DNA of 64,000 nt from the NCBI GenBank assembly GCA_016235815.1, contig JACRIM010000025.1:1-64000 (forward strand), written 5' to 3'. Below the pieces are notes generated by a model. The model made no database searches. It was not told where the DNA came from and worked only from the letters and a program-made list of their open reading frames with translations. Of the stretch, positions 49,384-57,595 are shown piece by piece. The stretch comes from Planctomycetota bacterium (GTDB lineage: Bacteria; Planctomycetota; Phycisphaerae; UBA1845; UTPLA1). The translations under genes were made by a program, and so were the position numbers. Every line of letters starts with the position of its first letter. The first letter of the stretch is position 1.

Positions 49384-49722
49384 ATGGCATGGATCATTCT
49401 TATCGTCGCAGGGCTGTTTGAGACCGCGTGGGCCATCGGCCTGAAATACACCCACGGCTTCACCCGCCCCTGGCCGAGTGCGCTGACCATCGCCGCGATT
49501 GTTATCAGCATGTACCTGCTCGAAATCGCGGCGCGGACGCTGCCCATCGGCACGGCCTATGCGGTCTGGGTCGGCATCGGGGCGGCCGGCACGGCGATCC
49601 TCGGTGTCTGGCTGCTCAATGAGCCGGTGAACGTCGGGCGCGTGGCGTTTCTGGTGTTAATGATTGTGTCGATCGTGGGGTTGAAGTTGACGGCACAGCC
49701 AGCGCCCGCAGCGTCGATGTGA
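49384..49722 (+). CDS. sugE: SMR-family guanidinium exporter (SugE/Gdx)
   Basis: 112 residues, four transmembrane helices. 'AGLFETAWAIGLKYTHGFTR' has the essential membrane Glu and the W-A-I-G-L-K-Y-T string that marks the Gdx/SugE branch, as opposed to EmrE-type multidrug exporters; 'LPIGTAYAVWVGIGAAGTAI' is the other signature. It acts as a dual-topology dimer exchanging guanidinium for protons. AAAGGA lies 8 nt before the ATG. The 90-bp upstream region does not match guanidine-I, -II or -III riboswitches by eye. Confidence 0.92.
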   Translation: MAWIILIVAGLFETAWAIGLKYTHGFTRPWPSALTIAAIVISMYLLEIAARTLPIGTAYAVWVGIGAAGTAILGVWLLNEPVNVGRVAFLVLMIVSIVGLKLTAQPAPAASM

Positions 49723-49784
49723 CAATTGGCGCGCACGGGGTTTCAAATGCCACCCGCTCGCGCGGCTTTGATATCGCCCGAGTA

Positions 49785-49994
49785 TCAATCTGACTGGAGA
49801 TTTTCGGAGGGGTGATGCCGCTTAGCCTCACGGAGTCGCCGTGACCATTCGGCAATCGGCTCTGTCGAGGTCTCCAAGTCGTGCTGAATGCGCTCACGGA
49901 TTTCCGCAGCGCTGAGGCCTTCCCACTGTGCACGTAAACGGGCTTGAATCTCGTCCTTCATTCTAACGCAGTCGAAATCGCGTTCCATACTCAT
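49785..49994 (-). CDS. putative antitoxin paired with PIN protein
   Basis: 69 residues, charged and helical ('RMKDEIQARLRAQWEGLSAAEIRERIQHDLE'; quoted in part as 'VRMKDEIQARLRAQWEGLS'). The pattern 'M..EI...L....G.S..E....I..D' resembles the small partner of the 'YIDTSVVGG' type of PIN protein. Its ATG overlaps the PIN gene stop (ATGA). Antitoxin function is inferred from this pairing. Confidence 0.55.
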   Translation of the reverse strand: MSMERDFDCVRMKDEIQARLRAQWEGLSAAEIRERIQHDLETSTEPIAEWSRRLREAKRHHPSENLQSD

Positions 49995-50446
49995 GGGACC
50001 AGCTCCCGGGGGGTGCGGATTTCGATGGGCCCATACCCTTCTCGAATGTTCACCGCGTTAAATCCGCGTATCTTCTCAAGATGCACGATGTGACGGAAAT
50101 TCCAACTTACAATGACATCGGCCGCATTCACAGTGGCCAATGCGACGTGAAGCGCGTCCGCCGCAGAGGCCGGGCCAACGACGCCTGCCGACAAATACGC
50201 AATTCGCAGCGACTCTGCCTCTGCCGAAAGCGCTACATTCTCAACATTATCTACGTTTACGGTCGCGAGCACCTGCTGTACTTCCTTCGGCGCAAGAAGT
50301 AGCTCTCCCTGTAACAGGGGAGATACGATCAACTGAATCTCCCCCCGATTCGCGAGATCAATAAGCCTGCCACTCCATTGGGAATAGGCACGATCGAGGC
50401 AGCCACCGACCACGGACGTATCGATGTACACGCGGAGTCGTTTCAT
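49991..50446 (-). CDS. PIN-domain protein (VapC-like toxin candidate)
   Basis: 151 residues. PIN acidic residues appear in 'VYIDTSVVGGCLD', 'LQGELLLAP' and 'AADALHVALATVNAADVIVSWNFRHIV'. PIN toxins are Mg-dependent ribonucleases that cut tRNA or rRNA. The gene precedes its small partner with a 4-bp overlap, the reverse of the usual antitoxin-first order. It ends 7 bp after the crotonase gene begins its downstream region on the same strand. Confidence 0.75.
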   Translation of the reverse strand: MKRLRVYIDTSVVGGCLDRAYSQWSGRLIDLANRGEIQLIVSPLLQGELLLAPKEVQQVLATVNVDNVENVALSAEAESLRIAYLSAGVVGPASAADALHVALATVNAADVIVSWNFRHIVHLEKIRGFNAVNIREGYGPIEIRTPRELVP

Positions 50447-50453
50447 CGCATTC

Positions 50454-51293
50454 CTATTCTATCGCCTCGCGGGCCTTCTTGTAATCCACCGGCCGCTTCT
50501 CCACGAAGGCCTTCATCCCTTCCGCCACTTCGGGTGACAGGTTGTTGAGAGCGAGGAACTCTTTGGCGTGGCCGATGGTCATGTGCCATGACAGGTTGCG
50601 CCAGAAGTTGAGTTGCTCCTTCGCATAGCGCAGGCAGACCGGCAGCTTGTTGATGAGTTTCGTCGCCATCTCATCCACGGCCTTGTCGAGTTGGCTGCGC
50701 GGCACGATCTGATTCACGAGGCCCCATTCGTGTGCCTTCTTCGCGGGGATGTCTTCACAGAGGAAGAGAATCTCCCGTGCCCGACGATCACCGACGATGA
50801 GCGGGAGGAACTGTGTCGCACCGGCCGCCGCGACGCTGCCGCGGGCTGCGCCGACCTGTTTGATGATGATGTCATCGGCCGCGATGGCCAGGTCGCAGGA
50901 CATGTTGAACTCGTTGCCGCCGCCGACGACCATGCCGTTGAGCCGGGCGATCGTCGGCTTGCCGATGTTGCGCAGCTTCTCATGGGCCTCGATGAACAGG
51001 CCCATCCACTTCCAATATTTGTTGGGCTTGCCGACGAACTCCTCGGCCTGCTCCTTCACGTCGGCCCCGGTGCAAAAGGCCTTGTCGCCCGCGCCGGTGA
51101 GGATGATGACGCGAACGTCGTCATCCCACGCGGCATCCTGAAACGCGGCGCAGAGTTCGACGAGCATGTCGCCATTGACGGCGTTATGCACCTCGGGGCG
51201 GTTGAACGTGATCGTGGCGCGGAGATCGCGCTTGGTGTAGGTGATTGTTTTGAATCCGAAGTTGTCGGCGTGAAGGCCGTCGTAGTTGCTCAC
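50454..51293 (-). CDS. enoyl-CoA hydratase/isomerase family protein
   Basis: 279 residues starting with GTG (51291-51293), AAGGA 6 nt upstream. Crotonase fold with oxyanion-hole segments 'GAGDKAFCTGADVKEQAEEF' and 'LNGMVVGGGNEFNMSCDLAI', the latter carrying one acidic residue. The position of the second catalytic Glu is occupied by 'ARGSVAAAGATQFLPL', so ordinary hydratase chemistry is doubtful; MenB-like or hydrolase activities are alternatives. It is 3 bp downstream of the EthD gene and two genes from a thioesterase, suggesting a CoA-dependent catabolic operon. Confidence 0.85.
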   Translation of the reverse strand: MSNYDGLHADNFGFKTITYTKRDLRATITFNRPEVHNAVNGDMLVELCAAFQDAAWDDDVRVIILTGAGDKAFCTGADVKEQAEEFVGKPNKYWKWMGLFIEAHEKLRNIGKPTIARLNGMVVGGGNEFNMSCDLAIAADDIIIKQVGAARGSVAAAGATQFLPLIVGDRRAREILFLCEDIPAKKAHEWGLVNQIVPRSQLDKAVDEMATKLINKLPVCLRYAKEQLNFWRNLSWHMTIGHAKEFLALNNLSPEVAEGMKAFVEKRPVDYKKAREAIE

Positions 51294-51296
51294 GTC

Positions 51297-51605
51297 TTAT
51301 CCTTCCACCACTTGCGTAAAATGCATCCGAACATACTTCCCCGCGAAACCCATCAAATCCTTCGCCGACGCCTTGCCTTCGGGGCTGGCCATCGCCGCCT
51401 TGAGCGCATCCATATTGGCGAAGTACATGTGCGCCGCAAGGTAGGGCGTCTCGGCGCTGGGCATCGGCGAGCCGACGACTTTTTCGATCTCGCACTTAAT
51501 CAGCCCCGGCATCTTCTTGGCCAACGGCACATGCGTTTCGAAATAATGCTTGTCGAAGGCGGCCGGGTCTTCCGGGGTGCGATAGACGGCAACGAGCTTG
51601 ACCAT
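51297..51605 (-). CDS. EthD-domain protein
   Basis: 102 residues, a dimeric alpha/beta-barrel-type fold. 'AVYRTPEDPAAFDKHYFETHVPLAKKMPGL' (in part: 'FDKHYFETHVPLAKKMPGL') and 'PYLAAHMYFANMDALKAAM' are diagnostic of EthD, first described beside an ether-degrading cytochrome P450. In other operons EthD proteins accompany CoA-thioester metabolism. It sits 3 bp upstream of the crotonase gene. Confidence 0.88.
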   Translation of the reverse strand: MVKLVAVYRTPEDPAAFDKHYFETHVPLAKKMPGLIKCEIEKVVGSPMPSAETPYLAAHMYFANMDALKAAMASPEGKASAKDLMGFAGKYVRMHFTQVVEG

Positions 51606-51620
51606 GTTGAATCTCCCATC

Positions 51621-51641
51621 GTAGGGTCCGCTGTGCGGACC
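51621..51641 (+). repeat. 21-bp palindromic repeat, copy 2
   Basis: Begins GTAGGGTCCGC, then TGT, then GCGGACC. It is the left half of a larger perfect inverted pair with copy 3 (51658-51678), separated by 16 bp. Together they could fold into a 21-bp stem between the thioesterase and EthD genes. Confidence 0.85.
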
Positions 51642-51657
51642 ATTTTGTTTGCGAATC

Positions 51658-51678
51658 GGTCCGCACAGCGGACCCTAC
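51658..51678 (-). repeat. 21-bp palindromic repeat, copy 3 (supplies a stop codon)
   Basis: Inverted copy of the repeat at 51621-51641. Its TAG (51675-51677, minus strand) is the stop codon of the thioesterase gene (GCG-TAG-GGTCCGC). Confidence 0.85.
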
Positions 51679-52064
51679 GCCTTCTTAAGTATCCGCTCCA
51701 ACACCTCGCGTGGAAAGACCTTCTGAACCGTCTTGCCCGCCGCGATCATGCGATCCCCGCGAAAGGCCACGCAGTCGCAGGTCAGCTCCCGTTCGCTCAC
51801 GTCGGTCGCCGTAGCCACCACGCGCACGCTCGACCCCACCGGTGCCGGCCCCATGTGGTCGCAGCTCGCATGACTGCCGACGCCCTCCTCGTTCGCCTCC
51901 AAAAAATCGAGCAGCACCATGCGCCCCGCCAGTTCCATGTAATGCACGATCTCCCACGTCGAGCAGACTTGATGCACCACCTCGCCGTCGAACGCCGGAC
52001 ACATTTCCGGTGTCACGACGTAGGAGACCTCTTTCTGTGTGCCGGGGACCAGGCCATCTTTCAC
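51675..52064 (-). CDS. FlK-like acyl-CoA thioesterase (hotdog fold)
   Basis: 129 residues starting with GTG (52062-52064), GGGAG 7 nt upstream. 'KDGLVPGTQKEVSYVVTPEM', 'EIVHYMELAGRMVLLDFLEA', 'GVGSHASCDHMGPAPVGSSV' and 'VFRG'-like later strands follow the layout of fluoroacetyl-CoA thioesterase FlK and related thioesterases (Glu in the central helix, His in 'S-H-x-x-C-D-H'). It would hydrolyse a small acyl-CoA. The first gene of a thioesterase-EthD-crotonase operon; its stop codon lies in a dispersed repeat. Confidence 0.8.
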   Translation of the reverse strand: MKDGLVPGTQKEVSYVVTPEMCPAFDGEVVHQVCSTWEIVHYMELAGRMVLLDFLEANEEGVGSHASCDHMGPAPVGSSVRVVATATDVSERELTCDCVAFRGDRMIAAGKTVQKVFPREVLERILKKA

Positions 52065-52193
52065 AACAACACTCCCGCTTGGGGCGACGCTTCACACAAT
52101 CGTCACGCGCTTGCGCCGCGTTTCGTGCACCCGATTACAGGACGGAGTGCTTCAGTTTGAACTCCCTCCGCTTACGAAGCAGTCCGACCGATG

Positions 52194-52202
52194 TGGTATG
52201 AT
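52194..52202 (+). promoter_or_regulatory. extended -10 promoter element
   Basis: TGG-TATGAT fits an extended -10 (TGnTATAAT) about 75 bp before the sugar-dehydrogenase-like gene. No good -35 at 17 bp. Confidence 0.4.
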
Positions 52203-52277
52203 ACGGGGACTCACCTGATTGGTGCCGACGCGGGGTTGGCCGGCTGTTTCGCTTCACTGCTTTGAGAGTTTCACGCC

Positions 52278-55157
52278 ATGCGCAGGATCATTCCGGTCAT
52301 CGCCGTGATCGCGATTGCTTCGGCGTGGGTGATGCCGGGCGAGGCGCACGGTGCGTTCCCGACGAACTTTGCGAGCACGCCGCTGGCCGCGACTTGGGAT
52401 CAGGCCACGGGCCTCACGTTCGCTTCCGATGGGCGACTCTTCGTATGGGAAAAGGCCGGCCGAGTGTGGCTTGTGGAGAACGGCATCAAGGCCGCGACGC
52501 CGCTGATCGACATCAGCGAGGAAGTCGGTAACTGGCGCGACCACGGTCTGCTGGGTTTCGCGATCGATCCGAACTTCCTCAGCAATGGCCGTGTCTATCT
52601 GATGTATGTGGTGGACTATCACTACCTCGCATTCTTCGGCACACCTCAATACAACCCGACGACCAGCACCGACTTCCGTGACACGATCGGCCGTATAACG
52701 CGATACACCTGCAAAGCAGCTGACGATTTTCACACCGTCGATTATTCCTCGCGGACGATCTTGCTCGGCGAATCCATCTCCACTGGCATTCCAATTTGCC
52801 ATCAATCGCACGGCGTCGGCAGCCTCGTCTTCGGCGAGGACGGCACGCTGCTGGTCTCGTGCGGCGACGGCGCCAGCTACGTCACCATGGACGCTGGCGG
52901 GCCGATGGTCGGCAGCAGCAACACGGCCCTGAATGAGGGAATCATCACCGCGACGATGGACGTGGGCGCGTTTCGCTCGCAACTGGTGAATTGCCTCAGC
53001 GGAAAAATCCTGCGCCTCGATCCGAACACGGGCGACGGCATGCCGTCGAATCCGTATTACGACGCGCTCGCACCGCGCGCGCCGCGTTCGCGCGTGTGGG
53101 CGCTGGGGCTGCGAAATCCGTTTCGATTCTGTCTTCGCCCCGGAACCGGCAACACCAATCCCGCGGCCGGCGACCCCGGCACGCTCTTCATCGGTGACGT
53201 GGGGTGGAATGGGTGGGAGGAGATCAGCATCTGCACGGGGCCGGCACAGAACTTCGGCTGGCCGCTCTATGAAGGGCTGACCGCGTCACCGAATTACCCC
53301 TCGACACTGATCAACAATCGGGACGCTCCCAATCCGCTCTTCAACACATCACCTCCCGGCCAGGGTCTGTGTACGCAGCCGTACTTTCGATTTCAGGACT
53401 TGCTCATTCAGGACACGCTCGCGCCGACATTTCCGAATCCCTGCGATCCTGCGCAACAAATCCCACCACCAACACCTCATTTCGTGCATCGTCGCCCCGC
53501 GATTGAGTGGTTCCACAGCACCGGCCCGGCCCGCACGGGGATCTACAACGGTAACAACGCCGCTGCCATCAACATCGGCGCGCCCGGCGCGCCGGTCACG
53601 GGGCCGCAATTCGGTGGCAGGTGTGCGATCGCGGGGTTGTGGTACACGGGGAACATGTTCCCGGCGCAATACCAGAACACGCTTTTCAACGGCGACTTCG
53701 ACAGCGGCTGGATACGCAACTTCGCCGTGAACGGTTCGGATGCCCTTACCGCCGTAAGCGACTTTGCCACAAACGGCACCGGCGCGATCGTCGGCTTTGC
53801 CCAGCACCCGATCGACGGCTCCGTCTATTACATCAATTACAACGCCAGCGGCGTGGCCGTGGTCAGCCGATTGACATACGCGAACAACGTACCCCCAACG
53901 GCCGTCGTCCGGCTCGACCCTGCGTTTGGACCAGCGCCGTTGACCGTGCAGTTTGACGGCACAAATTCTTTCGATGGTGAGAACCAGCCGCTCACCTACC
54001 GCTGGAACTTCGGCGACAACATGCCGCCCTCCACCGATGCGACACCAGTTCACACGTATCGCATGTTGGACGACCTCACGGCCCAGGGGACCATCGTCGC
54101 CCGCGTTCTCAGCCTCAGTCCGCCCGGCCCGACGGGCAGCGGCAATCACAATCCAGAGATCATTCGCGATCTCGATTATCCGCCCGTGGGCAGCGACGAT
54201 AGTGCCCGCCAGTTCGATACCTTTCACGGCGGTGACCAGGGAAGCATTGACTGGATCGGCTACACATTCCCGTCCACGCGACCAATCTCGGCGCTGTTAT
54301 TTCAAGAAGGTAAACACTTCGTTGATGGCGGCTACTACGACATCTTCACCGTTCAAGTACTTAACGGGAGCTGGCAGCCGGCGACCGGTATCTCCGTGAC
54401 GCCGGTCTATGCCGGGAACAACGGCGTCAGCTTCGAGGCGTACTTCATCACGTTCAACACGGTCAACGCCCAGGGCGTGCGACTGAACGGAAACCCGGGC
54501 GGGTCCGCGAATTTCATCAGCGTGGGCGAGCTTCGGGCCTTCGGTCCGCCGGCCAATCCGTCGGCGCCGCGCTGCGTTCAAGGCTCGCTGACGGTCACTG
54601 ACCCAATTAACGCAAGTTCGACGGCGAATTTCAGCGTCGCACTAAACAACTCTCCGCCGTCCGTCCAGATCACCAGCCCCCTTGACGGAACGGCACTGCC
54701 ACCCGGCCAATCCACCCCGGTACCACTTACCGCAACGATCAGCGACGCCGAACACTCGCCCGGCCAACTCACATGCCGCTGGCAGACCATTCTTCACCAC
54801 AACGAACACCAGCATCCCGAGCCGTACGACTTCAATTGCGCTACGACGACCACACTCGAATCGGGCGGCCACGGGCTTGGTGTGCTTTTCTATGAGATAC
54901 AACTACACGTCGAAGACCCCGACTGCCTCTCGACCACGCAAATAGTTTACGTGTTCCCTTCATTGATCGGAGATATGGATTGCGACGGAGCCGTGGATGA
55001 GCTCGATGTGGAACCGTTTGCACTCGCACTGATAGACACATCGGCTTACCTAAGCGCCTTCCCCGCTTGCGACGCGGCGCACGCCGATGCAAACGACGAT
55101 GGCATGCTAAGCGGTGCCGACATCCCCGCCTTCATTGCCATACTCGCCGGAAAGTAG
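52278..55157 (+). CDS. secreted glucose/sorbosone dehydrogenase-like protein with PKD, discoidin-like and dockerin-like domains
   Basis: 959 residues. Signal peptide (MRRIIPVIAVIAIASAWVMP). Residues about 30-520 are a six-bladed propeller of the PQQ sugar dehydrogenase type: 'PLAATWDQATGLTFASDGRL', 'HGLLGFAIDPNF', 'SHGVGSLVFGEDGTLLVSCG', 'VWALGLRNPFRFCLRPGTG'. Then a PKD domain (about 535-620, 'VQFDGTNSFDGENQPLTYRW'), an F5/8-type-C-like domain (about 640-770) and a dockerin-like end (GDMDCDGAVDELD...ADANDDGMLSGAD). It probably oxidises or binds a sugar outside the cell. Its TAG stop is part of the 21-bp repeat. Confidence 0.83.
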   Translation: MRRIIPVIAVIAIASAWVMPGEAHGAFPTNFASTPLAATWDQATGLTFASDGRLFVWEKAGRVWLVENGIKAATPLIDISEEVGNWRDHGLLGFAIDPNFLSNGRVYLMYVVDYHYLAFFGTPQYNPTTSTDFRDTIGRITRYTCKAADDFHTVDYSSRTILLGESISTGIPICHQSHGVGSLVFGEDGTLLVSCGDGASYVTMDAGGPMVGSSNTALNEGIITATMDVGAFRSQLVNCLSGKILRLDPNTGDGMPSNPYYDALAPRAPRSRVWALGLRNPFRFCLRPGTGNTNPAAGDPGTLFIGDVGWNGWEEISICTGPAQNFGWPLYEGLTASPNYPSTLINNRDAPNPLFNTSPPGQGLCTQPYFRFQDLLIQDTLAPTFPNPCDPAQQIPPPTPHFVHRRPAIEWFHSTGPARTGIYNGNNAAAINIGAPGAPVTGPQFGGRCAIAGLWYTGNMFPAQYQNTLFNGDFDSGWIRNFAVNGSDALTAVSDFATNGTGAIVGFAQHPIDGSVYYINYNASGVAVVSRLTYANNVPPTAVVRLDPAFGPAPLTVQFDGTNSFDGENQPLTYRWNFGDNMPPSTDATPVHTYRMLDDLTAQGTIVARVLSLSPPGPTGSGNHNPEIIRDLDYPPVGSDDSARQFDTFHGGDQGSIDWIGYTFPSTRPISALLFQEGKHFVDGGYYDIFTVQVLNGSWQPATGISVTPVYAGNNGVSFEAYFITFNTVNAQGVRLNGNPGGSANFISVGELRAFGPPANPSAPRCVQGSLTVTDPINASSTANFSVALNNSPPSVQITSPLDGTALPPGQSTPVPLTATISDAEHSPGQLTCRWQTILHHNEHQHPEPYDFNCATTTTLESGGHGLGVLFYEIQLHVEDPDCLSTTQIVYVFPSLIGDMDCDGAVDELDVEPFALALIDTSAYLSAFPACDAAHADANDDGMLSGADIPAFIAILAGK

Positions 55158-55174
55158 GGTCCGCCGTGCGGACC
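55154..55174 (+). repeat. 21-bp palindromic repeat, copy 4 (supplies a stop codon)
   Basis: GTAGGGTCCGC, CGT, GCGGACC: one base differs (C for T) from the other copies. Its TAG (55155-55157) is the stop codon of the sugar-dehydrogenase-like gene (AAG-TAG-GGTCCGC). Confidence 0.85.
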
Positions 55175-55180
55175 AAGTAC

Positions 55181-57469
55181 TCAAGACCCACGCAGCCGGC
55201 GATTTGCTCTTCTCCTGCCCATCAACAGCACCACCGCGACCGCGCTCATCGTCCCTGTCCCACAGGTTCCACACGGCGGCGCAGCGCCACCACCATCGCC
55301 GCCGCCTCCATCTCCTCCACCATCCGGAGGCGTTACGGCCGTGACCTGCACCGTGCCGGTATCCGTGGCGACACATGTCACCGAATCCGTTACCTGCACA
55401 GTCAATGCATGCGTACCCTCCACCGTGGGCGTAAACGTCGGCGATGCATCGGTCGAGTTCTGCGTGCCGGACGGCCCGTTGAAAATCCATGCGAATGTGT
55501 ACGGTGGTGTACCGCCTGTTGCCACCACGGCCGGAATCACCACCGGCTGCCCCACCGAAATGTTTTGATCCGCGCCGAGGTTCGCGTTTAGCAATCCGCC
55601 TTCGCATTCATCGGGAATTCCATTCGCCGGGCAATCGCGACTGACACCCAGCGCAATGTCGGTCGCGTCGAGTTGCAGATTGCCGTTGCAATCATGGACC
55701 TCAACATTCCACGTGATCATCGTGAATGCGTTGCCGGATAAATCCGTAATGCCGGCGCCGAGGATGATCGTGACCATTCCATCGGCCGGAGCAGTAAAGC
55801 CGCCGAACACGAACGGCCCTGCGCCGGTGCCCGTCAGCGTCGTCGCGGCCGAGCCGTTCACCGTGAGGTCGCCCGCGTTCAATCCCGCGACCGGTTCGTC
55901 AAACGTCACCGAAACCGTGGAGATCGTCGCGAGCATCGATGCTGGAGAAGGCTCGCGGGCTGTGACCATTGGGGCGGTCATGTCGGCGGCAAGTTTGCCG
56001 GTCGATAATGCGAACGCACCGTTCACATCCGTCTTTTCCATTCCGATGCCCACGCCTTCGGCCGGGTCGAACGTATCGCTTTGAAACGCACCGTCCAGAT
56101 CATCCATCGTGCCGAGGATTCCATCATTGCCGACTCCCGCGCGATTGAGAATGTCTCCGCCCGTGTCCATGATGCAGGCGGTCGCGTTGTCATTTCGCGT
56201 GTGCCAGTTGCCGAGGAAGTGGCCCGCTTCGTGCGAAACGATATTACCGATCTCGATTCCGATGGCATCAATGATCGTCACGCCCCCGGCCCGCGGGATG
56301 GAGTTTATCGAATTGGGATCCGAGGCGTTGGCGCTCAGCAGGTCGCACAGCACGACGGCCGTATCGGACTGGCTGAAGTTCCCCGGGTCGATCCACTCGG
56401 CAATGCCGATGGTGGAAATGCCAAGCTGGGAAATGCTCCCGCCGACGATCACGCGCGAGGCATTGGCCTGCCCGAACGGGTCGGGATGGTCGCGGCTGTT
56501 GCGGATTTCGATGTCAAAGTGTCCCGGCATCATGTCGGAAGCGAAATCGCCGTTGAGGGCCATGAGACGAAGGGCGTTGAAGTTGGATTGAATCGTCGTG
56601 AGGATGGCATCGATCACGGCGTTTTCATTCCCGGCATTCAGCCCCCAGCCAGAAAGAAAACTGGAGAGTGGCGAGAGCGTGGCCGAGACTCGGCCGGGCA
56701 AGCCAAAGAGCGTGCGGGCGTTGATTGTCGCGCCGTTGAAATCAATGAAGAGTATTTGTCGAATCGGCGTCGGGTACGCGGTCTCAATCGCCGCGCGGCT
56801 CAGGTGAATCTCCAGCGCGTACGGTCCCACACCGCTTGCATTGGCAGGCGTCACGCTTAAGAGGTAGTCCCCATCAGCGGGGACGACGAATGTCAGTGCC
56901 GAGTCCAGCGAGCCGGTCGCCGGTGGCCACGGTGACAGGGGCGGATAGAACGAAGAAACGCCGCCGTGATCGTCATTGGAAAAGAACAGCGTCCCGGCCG
57001 CATCGTGTACGCCGACGAGCGAATCCGCCGGGGCGGTGACATGACATGCAAGACCGATGATGTCGCCCTTGGCGAGCGTGGCCTTGTAGAAATCGATGTC
57101 AGCCGCTGACGCCATCGTGCCTGAAACAGTGACATTGGCATCCTGCCCCATGCCGAAGCCAAGCGGGATCGCCTGGGCCTGCATGACGGTGTCATTCGGC
57201 TCTGCCTCGGACGAGTTGATCAGAGTGTTGAAGGGGCCCCTGGCTTTGGAAGCAACGGTTGCCGCAGGGAGCAAATCCTTAACCGGATATCGGCACCAGC
57301 GAAACGCACCGGAGTCGGGCGCGGCCACGTCACGAATTGTCCGGGTCGGCTTTTCAGAACGTGCGTCGGTGACGATCGAAAAGAGAATTGCACCGGCGGC
57401 AAGCCATAAGCGAAGAGAAACAAATGACGCCCCGTTCCGCTGGGTGTCAGGGTCGCGTTCGTGTCGCAT
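55181..57469 (-). CDS. secreted metzincin-type metalloprotease with PPC and C-terminal Cys/TM/Arg tail
   Basis: 762 residues from ATG 57467-57469. Signal peptide near residues 18-38. A PPC (pre-peptidase C) domain spans about 85-220 ('SEAEPNDTVMQAQAIPLGFG', 'ADIDFYKATLAKGD'). The protease domain (about 230-480) has 'VSHEAGHFLGNWHT', the HExxHxxGxxH zinc site. An SbsA/Big_5-like domain ('SVTFDEPVAGLNAGDLTV'), a PKD-like domain ('PPYTFAWIFNGPSGTQNSTD') and a Gly/Asp linker follow. The last residues, CGTCGTGTMSAVAVVLLMGR then RRANRRLRGS, form a Cys motif-TM-Arg tripartite tail like MYXO-CTERM-type sorting signals. Confidence 0.82.
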   Translation of the reverse strand: MRHERDPDTQRNGASFVSLRLWLAAGAILFSIVTDARSEKPTRTIRDVAAPDSGAFRWCRYPVKDLLPAATVASKARGPFNTLINSSEAEPNDTVMQAQAIPLGFGMGQDANVTVSGTMASAADIDFYKATLAKGDIIGLACHVTAPADSLVGVHDAAGTLFFSNDDHGGVSSFYPPLSPWPPATGSLDSALTFVVPADGDYLLSVTPANASGVGPYALEIHLSRAAIETAYPTPIRQILFIDFNGATINARTLFGLPGRVSATLSPLSSFLSGWGLNAGNENAVIDAILTTIQSNFNALRLMALNGDFASDMMPGHFDIEIRNSRDHPDPFGQANASRVIVGGSISQLGISTIGIAEWIDPGNFSQSDTAVVLCDLLSANASDPNSINSIPRAGGVTIIDAIGIEIGNIVSHEAGHFLGNWHTRNDNATACIMDTGGDILNRAGVGNDGILGTMDDLDGAFQSDTFDPAEGVGIGMEKTDVNGAFALSTGKLAADMTAPMVTAREPSPASMLATISTVSVTFDEPVAGLNAGDLTVNGSAATTLTGTGAGPFVFGGFTAPADGMVTIILGAGITDLSGNAFTMITWNVEVHDCNGNLQLDATDIALGVSRDCPANGIPDECEGGLLNANLGADQNISVGQPVVIPAVVATGGTPPYTFAWIFNGPSGTQNSTDASPTFTPTVEGTHALTVQVTDSVTCVATDTGTVQVTAVTPPDGGGDGGGGDGGGAAPPCGTCGTGTMSAVAVVLLMGRRRANRRLRGS

Positions 57470-57579
57470 GACCGCCGCCTCCGTCAAAGGCAGAAAGCGT
57501 ATCGCCGCCGCGCACCTTCCTCAAATCGCATAAGGCGGATTCAATCCGGGGCACGCCATTCACGACGCATTCACTCCGC

Positions 57580-57585
57580 TATACT
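57580..57585 (+). promoter_or_regulatory. -10 box close to the nadE start
   Basis: TATACT lies 10 bp before the nadE ATG (57596). The leader would be at most a few nucleotides and there is no Shine-Dalgarno, again pointing to a near-leaderless message. Confidence 0.4.
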
Positions 57586-57595
57586 TCTCTGATTC

